From the NCBI GenBank assembly GCA_002239065.1, contig MPNO01000010.1, forward strand, positions 30,977-94,976: 64,000 nucleotides of DNA, read 5' to 3'. The notes under the pieces were generated by a model, which saw only the letters and a list, made by a program, of their open reading frames with translations, made no database searches and was not told where the DNA came from. A program made the position numbers and the translations under genes. Shown in pieces: positions 33,764 through 42,409 of this stretch (its first letter is position 1; every line of letters begins with the position of its first letter). Source of the stretch: Defluviicoccus sp. bin129. GTDB taxonomy: Bacteria > Pseudomonadota > Alphaproteobacteria > MPNO01.

Positions 33764-35068
33764 CTAGCCCTTCGTCATCTGCTGCGGCAGGTAGGTGGCG
33801 ATCTCGGGGAAGACCACCAGCAGCACCACGCCGATCTGCAGCAGGATGAAGAAGGGGAACGCCGCGCGGGCGATCTGCAGGATGTTGCGCCCGGTGAGCC
33901 CCTGCAGGACGAACAGGTTGAACCCGACCGGCGGGGTGACCTGCGACATCTCGACCACCAGCACCAGATAGATGCCGAACCACATCAGGTCGATCCCCGC
34001 GGCCTGGATCATCGGCAGGATGATCGAGGTGGTGAGCAGCACCACCGAGATGCCGTCGAGGAAGCAGCCGAGCACGATGAAGAACACGGTCAGCGCGGCG
34101 ATCAGCCCGTAATGGCCGAGCTCCATCCCGCCGATCCACTGCGCCAGCGAGCGGGGGATCCCGGTGAAGCCCATGGCGATGGTGAGGAACGACGCGCCGA
34201 CGAAGATGAAGCTGATCATGCAGGTGGTCCGCGTCGCCCCCATCAGGCTGTCGGCGAGCACCCGCCGGCTGAGCCCGCCGGTGCCCCAGGCGAGCGCGAG
34301 CGAGCCGAGCACGCCGACCACGGCGGCCTCGACCGGGGTCGCGATGCCGAGATAGATCGAGCCCAGCACGGCGACGATCAGGAGGATGGTGGGCAGGAGC
34401 CGGCGGGATTCGTAGATCTTGCGCCAGATCGTCAGACGCTCGTCGCTCGCCGGGACGCGGGACGGGTTGACCAGCGCCCACAGCATGATGAAGCCCATGA
34501 ACAGCGCCATCAGCATCAGACCCGGCAGGATGCCGGCGATGAACAGCCGGGCGATCGAGAGCTCCGCGGCGACGCCGTAGACGATCAGGATGATCGAGGG
34601 CGGGATCAGGAAGCCCAGCGTGCCGGAGCCCGCCAGCGTGCCGATCGACATGCGCTCGTCATAGCCGCGCTTGTGCAGCTCGGGGATCGACATGCGCCCG
34701 ATGGTCACCGCCGTCGCCGCCGAGGAGCCCGATATCGCGGCGAAGATGCCGCAGGCGACCACGTTGACGTGCAGCAGGCGGCCGGGCAGCCGCGTCACCC
34801 AGGGCGCGATGCCGCGGAACATGTCCTCCGACAGCCGCGTGCGGAACAGGATCTCGCCCATCCAGACGAACAGCGGCAGCGCGATCAGCGAGAACGGGGT
34901 GGTCGAGCCCCATGTCGTGGTCGCCAGCACCGGGCCCACCGGGGCGGTGGTGAACGCCGTCATCGCGAACACCGCCACCCCCACCAGCGACAGCGCCACC
35001 CACAGCCCCGCGCCCAGCAGCAGCAACAGGACGAAGGTGAGGATCAGCGCGATCGAGAGGACGTCCAC
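33764..35068 (-). CDS. TRAP transporter large permease subunit (DctM type)
   Basis: A 434-residue protein with about 12 hydrophobic spans, the ion-coupled membrane subunit of a tripartite transporter. Signatures include LPLFVWMGEIL, FAAISGSSAATAVTIGRMSIPE and LAGSGTLGFLIPPSIILIVYG in the first half, and the second-half GCFLDGISVVLLTTSIILPMI. It follows the small subunit after four bases. The substrate should be a carboxylate or similar anion and is defined by the DctP receptor. Confidence 0.93.
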   Translation of the reverse strand: MDVLSIALILTFVLLLLLGAGLWVALSLVGVAVFAMTAFTTAPVGPVLATTTWGSTTPFSLIALPLFVWMGEILFRTRLSEDMFRGIAPWVTRLPGRLLHVNVVACGIFAAISGSSAATAVTIGRMSIPELHKRGYDERMSIGTLAGSGTLGFLIPPSIILIVYGVAAELSIARLFIAGILPGLMLMALFMGFIMLWALVNPSRVPASDERLTIWRKIYESRRLLPTILLIVAVLGSIYLGIATPVEAAVVGVLGSLALAWGTGGLSRRVLADSLMGATRTTCMISFIFVGASFLTIAMGFTGIPRSLAQWIGGMELGHYGLIAALTVFFIVLGCFLDGISVVLLTTSIILPMIQAAGIDLMWFGIYLVLVVEMSQVTPPVGFNLFVLQGLTGRNILQIARAAFPFFILLQIGVVLLVVFPEIATYLPQQMTKG

Positions 35069-35072
35069 CGCC

Positions 35073-35609
35073 CTAGCCCTCGTCGCCCATCCTGAGCGCC
35101 CGCGCCGCCTCGTCGCCGTCCCGTTCGGCGTATTGCGGCGTCCGCCCGCTCAGCATGACGACGAGCTCGTCGACGAAGGCGATCGCCAGCACCACCAGAC
35201 CCAGCGCGAGACCCGATTGCGGGATCCAGAGCGGGGTCTTGATCAGCCCCTGGCCGACCTCCCCGAACACGAAGGTCTCGTAGGCGAAGGCGCAGAAATG
35301 CCAGGCGAAATAGATGCTGAGCGCGGTGCCGAGCGCGAGGCAGAACAGCTCCAGCGCGCGGCGTGGCCGCGCCGGCATGCGGAGCAGGAGGATCGAGACC
35401 CGGATGTGCTCGCCGCTGGTCAGCGTGTAGGCGAGGCCGAGGAAGATCGCCGAGGCGAGGCAGTAGCCGGCGAACTCGGTGGCGGCGGGGATCAGCACGC
35501 CGGCCATCCGGCCGACGATCTCGGCGAGGATGGCCAGCGCGATGCAGACGATGAACCCGGCGGAAAGGACGCCGCAGCCGCGATAGAGCCCGTTGAGGAG
35601 GCGTCTCAC
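35073..35609 (-). CDS. TRAP transporter small permease subunit (DctQ type)
   Basis: A 178-residue protein with four hydrophobic spans (ending near ILAEIVGR, IFLGLAYTL, ALSIYFAWHF and VLAIAFVDELVVML), as in DctQ subunits that stabilise DctM. GEHIRVSILL after span two is the conserved family motif. The start is a GTG at 35609; no strong ribosome site is evident. It lies 40 bases after the receptor gene and four bases before dctM. Confidence 0.85.
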   Translation of the reverse strand: MRRLLNGLYRGCGVLSAGFIVCIALAILAEIVGRMAGVLIPAATEFAGYCLASAIFLGLAYTLTSGEHIRVSILLLRMPARPRRALELFCLALGTALSIYFAWHFCAFAYETFVFGEVGQGLIKTPLWIPQSGLALGLVVLAIAFVDELVVMLSGRTPQYAERDGDEAARALRMGDEG

Positions 35610-35649
35610 ATCGTCATGCGCGGGGCGGCGGCCGACCCCCGCCGCGCGC

Positions 35650-36627
35650 TCAGTTGGACGCGCGGTAGGCGTCGAGGATCTTCTTGCCGTCCGGCCCGGC
35701 CTGCGACAGCCAGCCCTCCACCATCCTGGCGCCGGCCGCGCGCAGCCCCTTCATCAGCCCGGGCTTGGGCGGCACCACGGTGAGCTTTTCGGCCAGCCTG
35801 GCGGTCATCGTGGCGGTCTCGTTGGCGCTCATCTCCCAGCCCCGGGGCTCGGCCCGGGCGGCGGCGTCGAGCACGGCCTTGCGGGTTGCCTCGCCGAGCC
35901 GCTGGAAGGCGCGCGTGTTGACGATGACCATGTTCTTGCCGAGCCCGGCGCGGGTGTCGTGGTAATGGGTGAGGTAGTCCCACGACTTGGTCAGCACGCC
36001 GGTGGTGGCCGAGGTGATCATCGCATCGACGATGCCGGTGGAGAACGCCTGCGGGATGTCGACCAGCTGCACCGTCGTCGGCACCGCGCCGACCGCCGCG
36101 GCAAAGCGCGAGATGGTCGCGTTGTAGGCGCGGAATTTCAGGCCCTTGAAGTCTTCGGCGCTCTTCAGCTCCATCTTGGCGTAAAAGCCCTGGGGCGGCC
36201 ACGGCACCGAGTAGAGGAGGGTCAGCCCCTTCTTGGCCAGCCGGCTCGCGATGAAGGGCCTGGAGACCTGCCACAGCCGCCTGGCCTGGTCGTAGCTCTC
36301 GGCGAAGAAGAGCAGCGAGTCGACCTCGTAGACCCGGTCCTCGTTGGCCAGCAGCGAGACGATGGTCTCGCCCATCTGGATCTGGCCGCTCTGCACCGCG
36401 CGGTGGATCTCCGGCAGCTTGTAGAGCGACTGCGCGCTGTGGACGGTGATCTTGAGATCGCCCTTGGACGCGTCGGCGATCTCGTTCACGAATTGCTGGA
36501 TGTTCTTGGTGTGGAAGAACGGATCCGGGTAGGCCGTCGCCATGTTCCACTGCTGCGCGGCGAGCGCGCCATTGGCCGCGACAAGACCCGCGAGACCGGC
36601 CGCCACCGCCGAAATCCTCAACCCCAT
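35650..36627 (-). CDS. TRAP transporter substrate-binding protein (DctP type)
   Basis: A 325-residue periplasmic receptor. The ATG at 36627 has GGAAGGATTCGG upstream, and a longer frame lacks a ribosome site. The signal peptide is MGLRISAVAAGLAGLVAANG with cleavage near ALAAQ. The mature part includes FVNEIADASKGDLKITVHSA, RAVQSGQIQMGE, GLKFRAYNATISRFAAAVGA with the conserved Arg that clamps a carboxylate, and LVDIPQAFSTGIVDAMITS. The ligand is unknown, probably an organic acid. It differs in family from the TAXI receptor at 8296. Confidence 0.93.
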   Translation of the reverse strand: MGLRISAVAAGLAGLVAANGALAAQQWNMATAYPDPFFHTKNIQQFVNEIADASKGDLKITVHSAQSLYKLPEIHRAVQSGQIQMGETIVSLLANEDRVYEVDSLLFFAESYDQARRLWQVSRPFIASRLAKKGLTLLYSVPWPPQGFYAKMELKSAEDFKGLKFRAYNATISRFAAAVGAVPTTVQLVDIPQAFSTGIVDAMITSATTGVLTKSWDYLTHYHDTRAGLGKNMVIVNTRAFQRLGEATRKAVLDAAARAEPRGWEMSANETATMTARLAEKLTVVPPKPGLMKGLRAAGARMVEGWLSQAGPDGKKILDAYRASN

Positions 36628-36768
36628 TTCCGAATCCTTCCTTGCCCTTGTGCCGAACGAGGATTGTTCCACCGCCACCGGGGAGGGTCAACCGGCGGCT
36701 CCGCTTGCCCGCGATCCCGGATCCGGCTATCCTGCGCGGGTTGCAACCCTCTCCTGAGGTGCCTGTCG

Positions 36769-36990
36769 ATGAAGAAGACCCTCGCGATAGTCGCCGTCGC
36801 CGCGTTTGCGGCCGCGTCGTCGAGCTCGGCGCTTGCCTGCATGTACGGCAAGATGGTCTCGAACGAGACCCCGGCGCCGATCACCACCGCGCTCAACAGC
36901 CAGCCCGCGACGCCGGCGCCCGAGATTCAGCCGGTGGCGCCGGAGACCGGGACCGGCAAGGCGAAGCCCGAGGCCAAGTCGGACAGCTAG
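36769..36990 (+). CDS. Small secreted hypothetical protein
   Basis: A 73-residue protein with TGAGG upstream of its ATG. Residues 1-24 are a signal peptide (KKTLAIVAVAAFAAASSSSA, cut before CMYGK or at the Cys). The ~50-residue mature part is disordered-looking, rich in Pro, Ala, Thr and Glu, and carries a single Cys. The function is unknown. It faces asd in the same direction, 106 bases upstream. Confidence 0.65.
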   Translation: MKKTLAIVAVAAFAAASSSSALACMYGKMVSNETPAPITTALNSQPATPAPEIQPVAPETGTGKAKPEAKSDS

Positions 36991-37096
36991 AGCCGGCGCT
37001 TCGGCGCGGCCTGGAACCGGGCTACGCGCACCGCCGCGCGGTCGGCGGGGTGTTCTGCCGCGCGGGCGATCCGCCGGCCGAGAGAGGGTTTTTCCC

Positions 37097-38122
37097 ATGG
37101 GCTACAAGGTTGCCGTCGCCGGCGCGACCGGCGCGGTCGGGCGCGAGATTCTGCAATGTCTCGCCGAGCGCGCCTTTCCGGTCGACGACATCGCGGCGCT
37201 CGCCTCCGAACGCTCGGTCGGCCGCGAGGTCTCGTTCGGCGAGGACGACGTGCTGCCGGTCGGCGATCTCGCCGGTTTCGATTTCGCGGGCTTCGACATC
37301 GCGCTGTTCTCGCCGGGGGCCAAGGTCTCCGCCGTCCATGCGCCGCGCGCCGCCAAGGCGGGCTGCGTGGTGGTCGACAACACGTCCCGGTTCCGCATGG
37401 ACCCCGACGTGCCGCTGGTGGTGCCGGAGATCAACCCGCACGCGCTCGCGGCGCTGAAGCGCAACATCGTCGCCAACCCCAACTGCTCGACCATCCAGAT
37501 GGTGATGGCGCTCAAGCCGCTGCACGACCTCGCCACGGTGCGCCGCGTCGTGGTCGCCACCTACCAGTCGGTCTCCGGCGCCGGCAAGTCGGCGATGGAC
37601 GAGCTGTTCAACCAGACCCGCGGAATCTACGTCAACGATCAGGTCAAGAACGACGAATTCACCAAGCAGATCGCCTTCAACGTGATCCCCCATTGCGACG
37701 ACTTCATGGAGGACGGGGAGACCAGGGAAGAGTGGAAGATGGCGGTCGAGACGCGCAAGATCCTCGACCCCGACATCAAGGTGACGGCGAGCTGCGTCCG
37801 CGTGCCGGTCTTCGTCGGCCATGGCGAGGCGGTCAACGCCGAGTTCGAGCGCCCGATCGAGGTCGAGGCGGCGCGCGAGGCGCTGTCGGAGATGCCCGGC
37901 GTGGTCGTCGTCGACCGCCGCGCCGACGAGGGTTACGTGACGCCCGCCGAATGCGCCGGCGAGGACCAGGTCTATGTCAGCCGCATCCGCAAGGACCCGA
38001 CGGTGGAGCACGGGCTGAGCTTCTGGGTGGTGTCCGACAATCTGCGCAAGGGGGCGGCGCTCAACGCGGTGCAGATCGCCGAGCTGCTGACCGGCTCGCG
38101 CGCGCGGCTGCCCGCGGCCTGA
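37097..38122 (+). CDS. asd: Aspartate-semialdehyde dehydrogenase
   Basis: A 341-residue enzyme that reduces aspartyl phosphate to aspartate semialdehyde for lysine/diaminopimelate, threonine and methionine synthesis. VAVAGATGAVGREIL is the NADP site, NPNCSTIQMVMAL holds the catalytic Cys, YQSVSGAGKSAMDEL the loop after it, and RVPVFVGHGEAVN the catalytic His region. It is usually found right after leuB in related bacteria, to my recollection; here about 5.2 kb separates them. Confidence 0.97.
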   Translation: MGYKVAVAGATGAVGREILQCLAERAFPVDDIAALASERSVGREVSFGEDDVLPVGDLAGFDFAGFDIALFSPGAKVSAVHAPRAAKAGCVVVDNTSRFRMDPDVPLVVPEINPHALAALKRNIVANPNCSTIQMVMALKPLHDLATVRRVVVATYQSVSGAGKSAMDELFNQTRGIYVNDQVKNDEFTKQIAFNVIPHCDDFMEDGETREEWKMAVETRKILDPDIKVTASCVRVPVFVGHGEAVNAEFERPIEVEAAREALSEMPGVVVVDRRADEGYVTPAECAGEDQVYVSRIRKDPTVEHGLSFWVVSDNLRKGAALNAVQIAELLTGSRARLPAA

Positions 38123-38139
38123 AACCGAGGGAGGGAAGG

Positions 38140-38427
38140 ATGGTCGTCGAGATCGCCACGATTTACGTCAACCCCGATGACGAGGCCGCCTTCGTCGAGG
38201 GGTTCGCGGCGGGGGCCGACATCCTGCGCCGCCAGAAGGGCTGCCGGGAGATGCGCTGGGGCAAGCGGGTCGAGCCCGAGCTCGCCTACATGATCGCGGT
38301 CGAGTGGGACCGCATCGAGGACCACTTCGCCTTCCGCGAGACCGAGGATTACAAGACCTTCGGGTCGAAGTTCCGCGACTGTCTCGCGAAGCCGCCCGAG
38401 GTCTTCCATTTCGAGCCGCGCGGCTAG
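38140..38427 (+). CDS. Antibiotic biosynthesis monooxygenase (ABM)-like small protein
   Basis: A 95-residue protein with GAGGGAAGG before its ATG. The pattern EIATIYVNPDDEAAFVEGF, ILRRQKGCREMRWGKR, and YMIAVEWDRIEDHFAFRETEDYKTF fits the dimeric ferredoxin-like ABM fold, which hosts monooxygenases, haem-degrading enzymes and small-molecule binders. No catalytic residue set can be assigned. It sits 17 bases after asd, probably in the same transcript. Confidence 0.7.
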   Translation: MVVEIATIYVNPDDEAAFVEGFAAGADILRRQKGCREMRWGKRVEPELAYMIAVEWDRIEDHFAFRETEDYKTFGSKFRDCLAKPPEVFHFEPRG

Positions 38428-38488
38428 CCCGCGGGACCGCATCGCGGGCATCCTGCTGGCGGCGTCGCTGCCGCTGCTGGTCGCCGGG

Positions 38489-38881
38489 ATGGTCATGCCG
38501 GCGCTCTCGGTGACCCGCTTCGTGGTGTTCGGCGAGACCTATTCGATCCTCGACGGCGTGCTCGGCTTCTGGTCGGACGGGCGCTATGCGCTGTTCGTGC
38601 TGGTCTTCCTGTTCTCGGTGGTGCTGCCGCTCGGCAAGGTGGCGATCGGGATCTGGGCCTGGCTGGCGGCGGCGCCCGGCGGATCGCTGCCCGGGCGGCT
38701 GCTGCGGGCCGGCGCCCGGATCTCGCGCTGGTCGATGCTCGACGTCTGCATCGTGGCGCTGCTGGTCGTCGCCCTCGAAGGCAGCCTGCTGACCACCGCC
38801 GACATCCATGCCGGGCTGGTGCTGTTCGCCCTGGGCGTCGCCGTCTCAACCGTCGCGACCTACCGCTTGGTGCGGGGCTAG
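38489..38881 (+). CDS. PqiA-like inner-membrane protein (start uncertain)
   Basis: Annotated from the first ATG, this is 130 residues with three or four hydrophobic spans. VTRFVVFGETYSILDGVLGFW, LFSVVLPLGKVAIGIWAW and SRWSMLDVCIVALLV match paraquat-inducible protein A, which supports lipid transport with PqiB/MCE proteins. The frame is open back to 38294 and encodes a plausible first span (RIAGILLAASLPLLVAGMVM) from about 38435, but no ATG, GTG or TTG occurs before 38489. Translation may begin at a rare codon such as ATT at 38408. The end overlaps the convergent hydroxylase gene by 36 bases. Confidence 0.7.
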   Translation: MVMPALSVTRFVVFGETYSILDGVLGFWSDGRYALFVLVFLFSVVLPLGKVAIGIWAWLAAAPGGSLPGRLLRAGARISRWSMLDVCIVALLVVALEGSLLTTADIHAGLVLFALGVAVSTVATYRLVRG

Positions 38882-41173
38882 CGCAGCCGGGGAGAGCGGA
38901 ATCGTCGCCGGTTCCGCCGCCCAGCCCATGGCGCGGGCGACGGCGTTCCAGATCGCCGCAGGCGGCGCGATGGTCGCGCTCTCGCCGACGCCGCGGATGC
39001 CGAGCGGGTTGGTCGGAGACGGGGTGTCCCGCTCGACGAGGCGGGGGACCGGCGCGCCGTCGGCGACCGGCGCGAGATAATCGGCCAGCGTGAGCGTGAG
39101 CGGCTGGCCGTCGGGCGCGAACCTCATCTCCGTCAGCAGCGCGTTGGCGATGCCCTCGACCGCCCCGCCGGCGACCTGGCCGCGCACGATCACCGGGTTG
39201 AGCGCCCGGCCGATATCGTGCCCGACCATGTAGTCGAGGATTGCGACAGAACCGGTCTCCGGGTCGATCGCCACCCGCGCCGCATGAACCGAGAAGGCGA
39301 GCGTCGCCGGCTCGCCGGCGCGCCACACGGTCTCCGTCTCCAGCCCCGCGGCGCCGTCGAACAGCGCCCCGCCCGGGCCGACGGCGCGCGCCGCGTCGCC
39401 GATCCCGAGCCCGCTATCCGCCCCGTCGCGCCGCAGGATGCGGCCGGCCGCGATGTCGAGCCCCGCGGGGTCGTCCTGGAGCAGACGCGCGGCGACCGCC
39501 AGCGTCCGCGCCCGCAGCGCCTTCGCCGCCTCGAAGACCGCGCTCCCGCCCATGATCGCGCCCCGGCTCGCGAAGGCGCCGCGCCCGAAGGGGAGCAGCG
39601 CCGTGTCGCCGAGCGCGACCGAGACCCGCTCGATATCGGCGCCCAGCGCCCCGGCCGCGATCTGGGCGAAGGTGGTCGCCTGTCCCTGCCCCTGCGAGCT
39701 CATCCCCGAGGCCACGCGGACATCGCCGGACGGGTCGATCCGGATGGAAGCGGACTCGAAGTTGACGACGCCCGAGACATCGACCCCGCCGGCCAGCCCC
39801 CACGCCGTCCGCACCCCGTCGGGCCGCGTCTCGACCGCCTCGCGATAGCCGCTTTCCGCCAGCACCCGGTCCAGCAGCGCGGGGAAGTCGCCGCCGAGAA
39901 AGGCGAAATCGGCGCCGCCGAACCCGGTTCCCGTCGCATAAGGCAGGTCGCCCGGGCGCACCAGGTTGCGCCGCCTGAGCCGGGCTGCGTCGATGCCGAG
40001 CGCGCTTGCGGCGCGGTCGACCAGGGTCTCGATGGCGAGCGCGGCCTCGGGCTGGCCGGCGCCGCGATAGGTCGCCGCCGGCGTCTTGTTGGTGCCGACC
40101 GCCAGCACCTCGACCGAGAAATCGGGGATGCGGTAGGCGCCCGGGACCAGCGCGCCGCACAGCTCACCCGTCGCGATGCCGCTGGTGAACACATAGGCCC
40201 CGACATCGAGCGTCACCCGCGCGCGCAGCGCCTCGAAGCGTCCGTCCGCGGCGAGGCCGAGCTCGAGCGCCACGTCGATGCCGCGCGAATGGGCGGTCGC
40301 CAGCATGTTCTCGCGCCGGTCCTCGATCCACTTGACCGGGCGGCCGAGCACGCGGCTCGCCTCGGCGAGCACGACCTCTTCGCCGTAGCAGCGGGACTTG
40401 GCGCCGAACCCGCCGCCGACGTCCTCGCAGATCACCCGGACGGCGCTTTCCGGCAGGTCGAGCAGGGAGGCGAGGTTCTCCCGGACGTTGTAATGCGCCT
40501 GGGTGGAGAGCCGGACGGTCAGACTGCCGCGCGCGCGGTCGAAATCGGCGAGCGCGCCGCGGGTCTCGAGCGGCAGCGGGATCTGCCGCGCGAAGCGGGT
40601 CTGGTGGGCGACCCGCCGCGCCGACCGGGAAAGCGCGCCTGCCGCGTCGCCGCGCTGGTATGCGAACCGGGCGGCGACGTTGCCGGTCCACGACCCGTGC
40701 AGCGCCGGGGCTCCCGCCCGCAGCGCCGCCCCGGTCCCGCCGACCGCGTCCAGCGGCCGGTAGTCGATGTCGACGAGGGCGGCGAGATCCTCCGCCCGGT
40801 AGGGGTCGTCCGCCACCAGGAGGGCGACCGGCTCGCCGACATAGCGCACCCGCCCGCGCGCGAGGACGGGCTGGGTTCCGCCGCGGATCGCCTTGTGCCA
40901 GTAGCGCACCACGAAGTCGCGGCCGGCGAAGGGCAGATCGTCCGCCGCGAGCACCAGCCGGGCACCGGCGGCCAGCGCCGCCGAGGGATCGATGCCGGCG
41001 ATCTCGGCGTGCGGGTGCGGGCTGCGCAGGAACACGCCGTGCAGCATGCGGGGGAGGCGGACATCGTCGACGAAGCGGGCCCGGCCGCGCAGCAGCCGCG
41101 CGTCCTCCTTGCGCGGAACCGCGCTGCCGAGGACCGGGGAGGCTGCGCCGTCAGATCCCTCCCGGCCGGTCAT
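38846..41173 (-). CDS. Xanthine dehydrogenase-family molybdopterin-binding subunit (second copy)
   Basis: A 775-residue protein. RKEDARLLRGRARFVDDVRLP is the N-terminal motif; GGGFGAKSRCYGEE, YRGAGQPEAALAIETLVD and SSQGQGQATTFAQIAA line the cofactor site, and GVGESATIAPP supplies the catalytic Glu. It is only a distant paralogue of the copy at 15166. As there, no 2Fe-2S (CoxS) or FAD (CoxM) gene is adjacent. The upstream gene encodes an NTF2-like protein whose end overlaps its start by 23 bases, so the two are coupled. The substrate is unknown, perhaps an aldehyde or aromatic heterocycle. Confidence 0.9.
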   Translation of the reverse strand: MTGREGSDGAASPVLGSAVPRKEDARLLRGRARFVDDVRLPRMLHGVFLRSPHPHAEIAGIDPSAALAAGARLVLAADDLPFAGRDFVVRYWHKAIRGGTQPVLARGRVRYVGEPVALLVADDPYRAEDLAALVDIDYRPLDAVGGTGAALRAGAPALHGSWTGNVAARFAYQRGDAAGALSRSARRVAHQTRFARQIPLPLETRGALADFDRARGSLTVRLSTQAHYNVRENLASLLDLPESAVRVICEDVGGGFGAKSRCYGEEVVLAEASRVLGRPVKWIEDRRENMLATAHSRGIDVALELGLAADGRFEALRARVTLDVGAYVFTSGIATGELCGALVPGAYRIPDFSVEVLAVGTNKTPAATYRGAGQPEAALAIETLVDRAASALGIDAARLRRRNLVRPGDLPYATGTGFGGADFAFLGGDFPALLDRVLAESGYREAVETRPDGVRTAWGLAGGVDVSGVVNFESASIRIDPSGDVRVASGMSSQGQGQATTFAQIAAGALGADIERVSVALGDTALLPFGRGAFASRGAIMGGSAVFEAAKALRARTLAVAARLLQDDPAGLDIAAGRILRRDGADSGLGIGDAARAVGPGGALFDGAAGLETETVWRAGEPATLAFSVHAARVAIDPETGSVAILDYMVGHDIGRALNPVIVRGQVAGGAVEGIANALLTEMRFAPDGQPLTLTLADYLAPVADGAPVPRLVERDTPSPTNPLGIRGVGESATIAPPAAIWNAVARAMGWAAEPATIPLSPAALAPHQAVGRDG

Positions 41174-41612
41174 CCGCGCTCGCCTCGGAGAAATGGACGT
41201 GGACCGCGCGCCAGGCGCCGTCCTCCCTGTGGAACACCATCGTCGAGCGCGAGACGAAATCCCTGTCGTGCAGCGCGCTCGGCCGGTCGTCCCCGCCGAC
41301 CCAGCGCAGCCGGGTCTTGCGGTGGCACCAGATCACCGCGAGGGAGTCGCCCACCGTGCCGCCGATGTCATAGGGCGTCCAGGCGCCGGTCTCCAGCTTG
41401 CCGGCATAGAACTTCCACAGACGGATCCAATGGTCGCGCCCGACATAGGTGTGACCGTTGAGGTTGAAGAAGGTCGCCCGGTCCGAGGCGCTCCAGATAC
41501 CCTCCAGCGCCCGCCAGTCGAACGCGGCGTTGGCCTCCAGATAGGCGGCGTGCAGCGCCAGCAATGTCTCGCGGTCGGCCTCGCTGCCGCCGTCCAGCCC
41601 GGCCTCGGTCAT
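41151..41612 (-). CDS. NTF2/SnoaL-like domain protein
   Basis: A 153-residue protein with the cone-shaped NTF2-like fold pattern: an N-terminal helix pair (ALHAAYLEANAAFDWRALEGIWS), then FFNLNGHTYVGRDHWIRLWKFY, and late strands (LAVIWCHRKTRLRW, FVSRSTMVFHRED, WRAVHVHFSEAS). The fold hosts isomerases, dehydratases and dioxygenase beta subunits, and it resembles the calcium/calmodulin kinase association or DUF4440 type. It is translationally linked to the molybdenum hydroxylase downstream and may help bind its substrate. Confidence 0.75.
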   Translation of the reverse strand: MTEAGLDGGSEADRETLLALHAAYLEANAAFDWRALEGIWSASDRATFFNLNGHTYVGRDHWIRLWKFYAGKLETGAWTPYDIGGTVGDSLAVIWCHRKTRLRWVGGDDRPSALHDRDFVSRSTMVFHREDGAWRAVHVHFSEASADDRPGGI

Positions 41613-41719
41613 CGCCGCCTCCCTCGCCGCCGTCCGGGCGCGGAGTGTAGGGCGCGCTCCCCCGAAGTTGAAGCCGGATGCGGTTGTCGGCCCGACCCCG
41701 CGAACCTATAAGGGCCGGC

Positions 41720-42403
41720 ATGGCGGTCTGGACGAAGCTGCGGGAAATGTTGCGGGGCGAGGCTCTGGCGGACGATCCGGGCAACGCCGAGGCGATGTAT
41801 CTCCGCGGCATGCTGGCATACGCGGTGGGCGACTACGACGGCGCGCTGGAGCTGTTCGAGGGCGCTGCGGCGGCCGACCCCACGGTCGCCCGGCATCACG
41901 CACAATGCGGCGCGATGCGGTTGCACGCCGGGCGGCTGGACGAGGCGTTCGACGCCTACGAGACGGCGATCCGGCTCGAACCCGACGCCGCCGAGCACTG
42001 GGTTCGCATGGCCGCGGTCCTGGACCGGCTGGACGAAATCGAGCGGGCGGTCGAAGCCGCTCGGTGCGCGGCCGCGCTGGACCCGGAATCGGCCGAGGCG
42101 CACGGGATGCTCGCGTCCCTGCTGCTGGCCTCGGGAGAGCTCGACGAGGCGCTCGAAAGCGCCAGGGCGGGGGTGGCGGCGGATGCGAACGACGCCGCCC
42201 TGCACGGCATCGTGAGCGCCATCCACGCGCTCAGCGGGGAGGACGAGCTCGCCGAGGCGAGCGCACGGCGCGCCCTCGACCTCGACCCGGAAGAGCCCTA
42301 CGCGATGCGGAGCCTCGCCCATGTGCTCAGACGCAGCGGCCGCGACGCCGAGGCGGCGGAATACGAGCGGCGCATCGATGTGCTCCCGGCGACCGGGGAA
42401 TAG
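41720..42403 (+). CDS. Tetratricopeptide repeat protein
   Basis: A 227-residue all-helical protein. At least five TPR units are visible, for example AEAMYLRGMLAYAVGDYDGAL, AFDAYETAIRLEPDAAEHWVR, AEAHGMLASLLLASGELDEAL and LAEASARRALDLDPEEPYAM. There is no signal peptide. TPRs serve as protein-protein scaffolds. The start at 41720 follows AGGG. It is seven bases upstream of the CoA-ester lyase gene. Confidence 0.85.
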   Translation: MAVWTKLREMLRGEALADDPGNAEAMYLRGMLAYAVGDYDGALELFEGAAAADPTVARHHAQCGAMRLHAGRLDEAFDAYETAIRLEPDAAEHWVRMAAVLDRLDEIERAVEAARCAAALDPESAEAHGMLASLLLASGELDEALESARAGVAADANDAALHGIVSAIHALSGEDELAEASARRALDLDPEEPYAMRSLAHVLRRSGRDAEAAEYERRIDVLPATGE

Positions 42404-42409
42404 CCTCCT

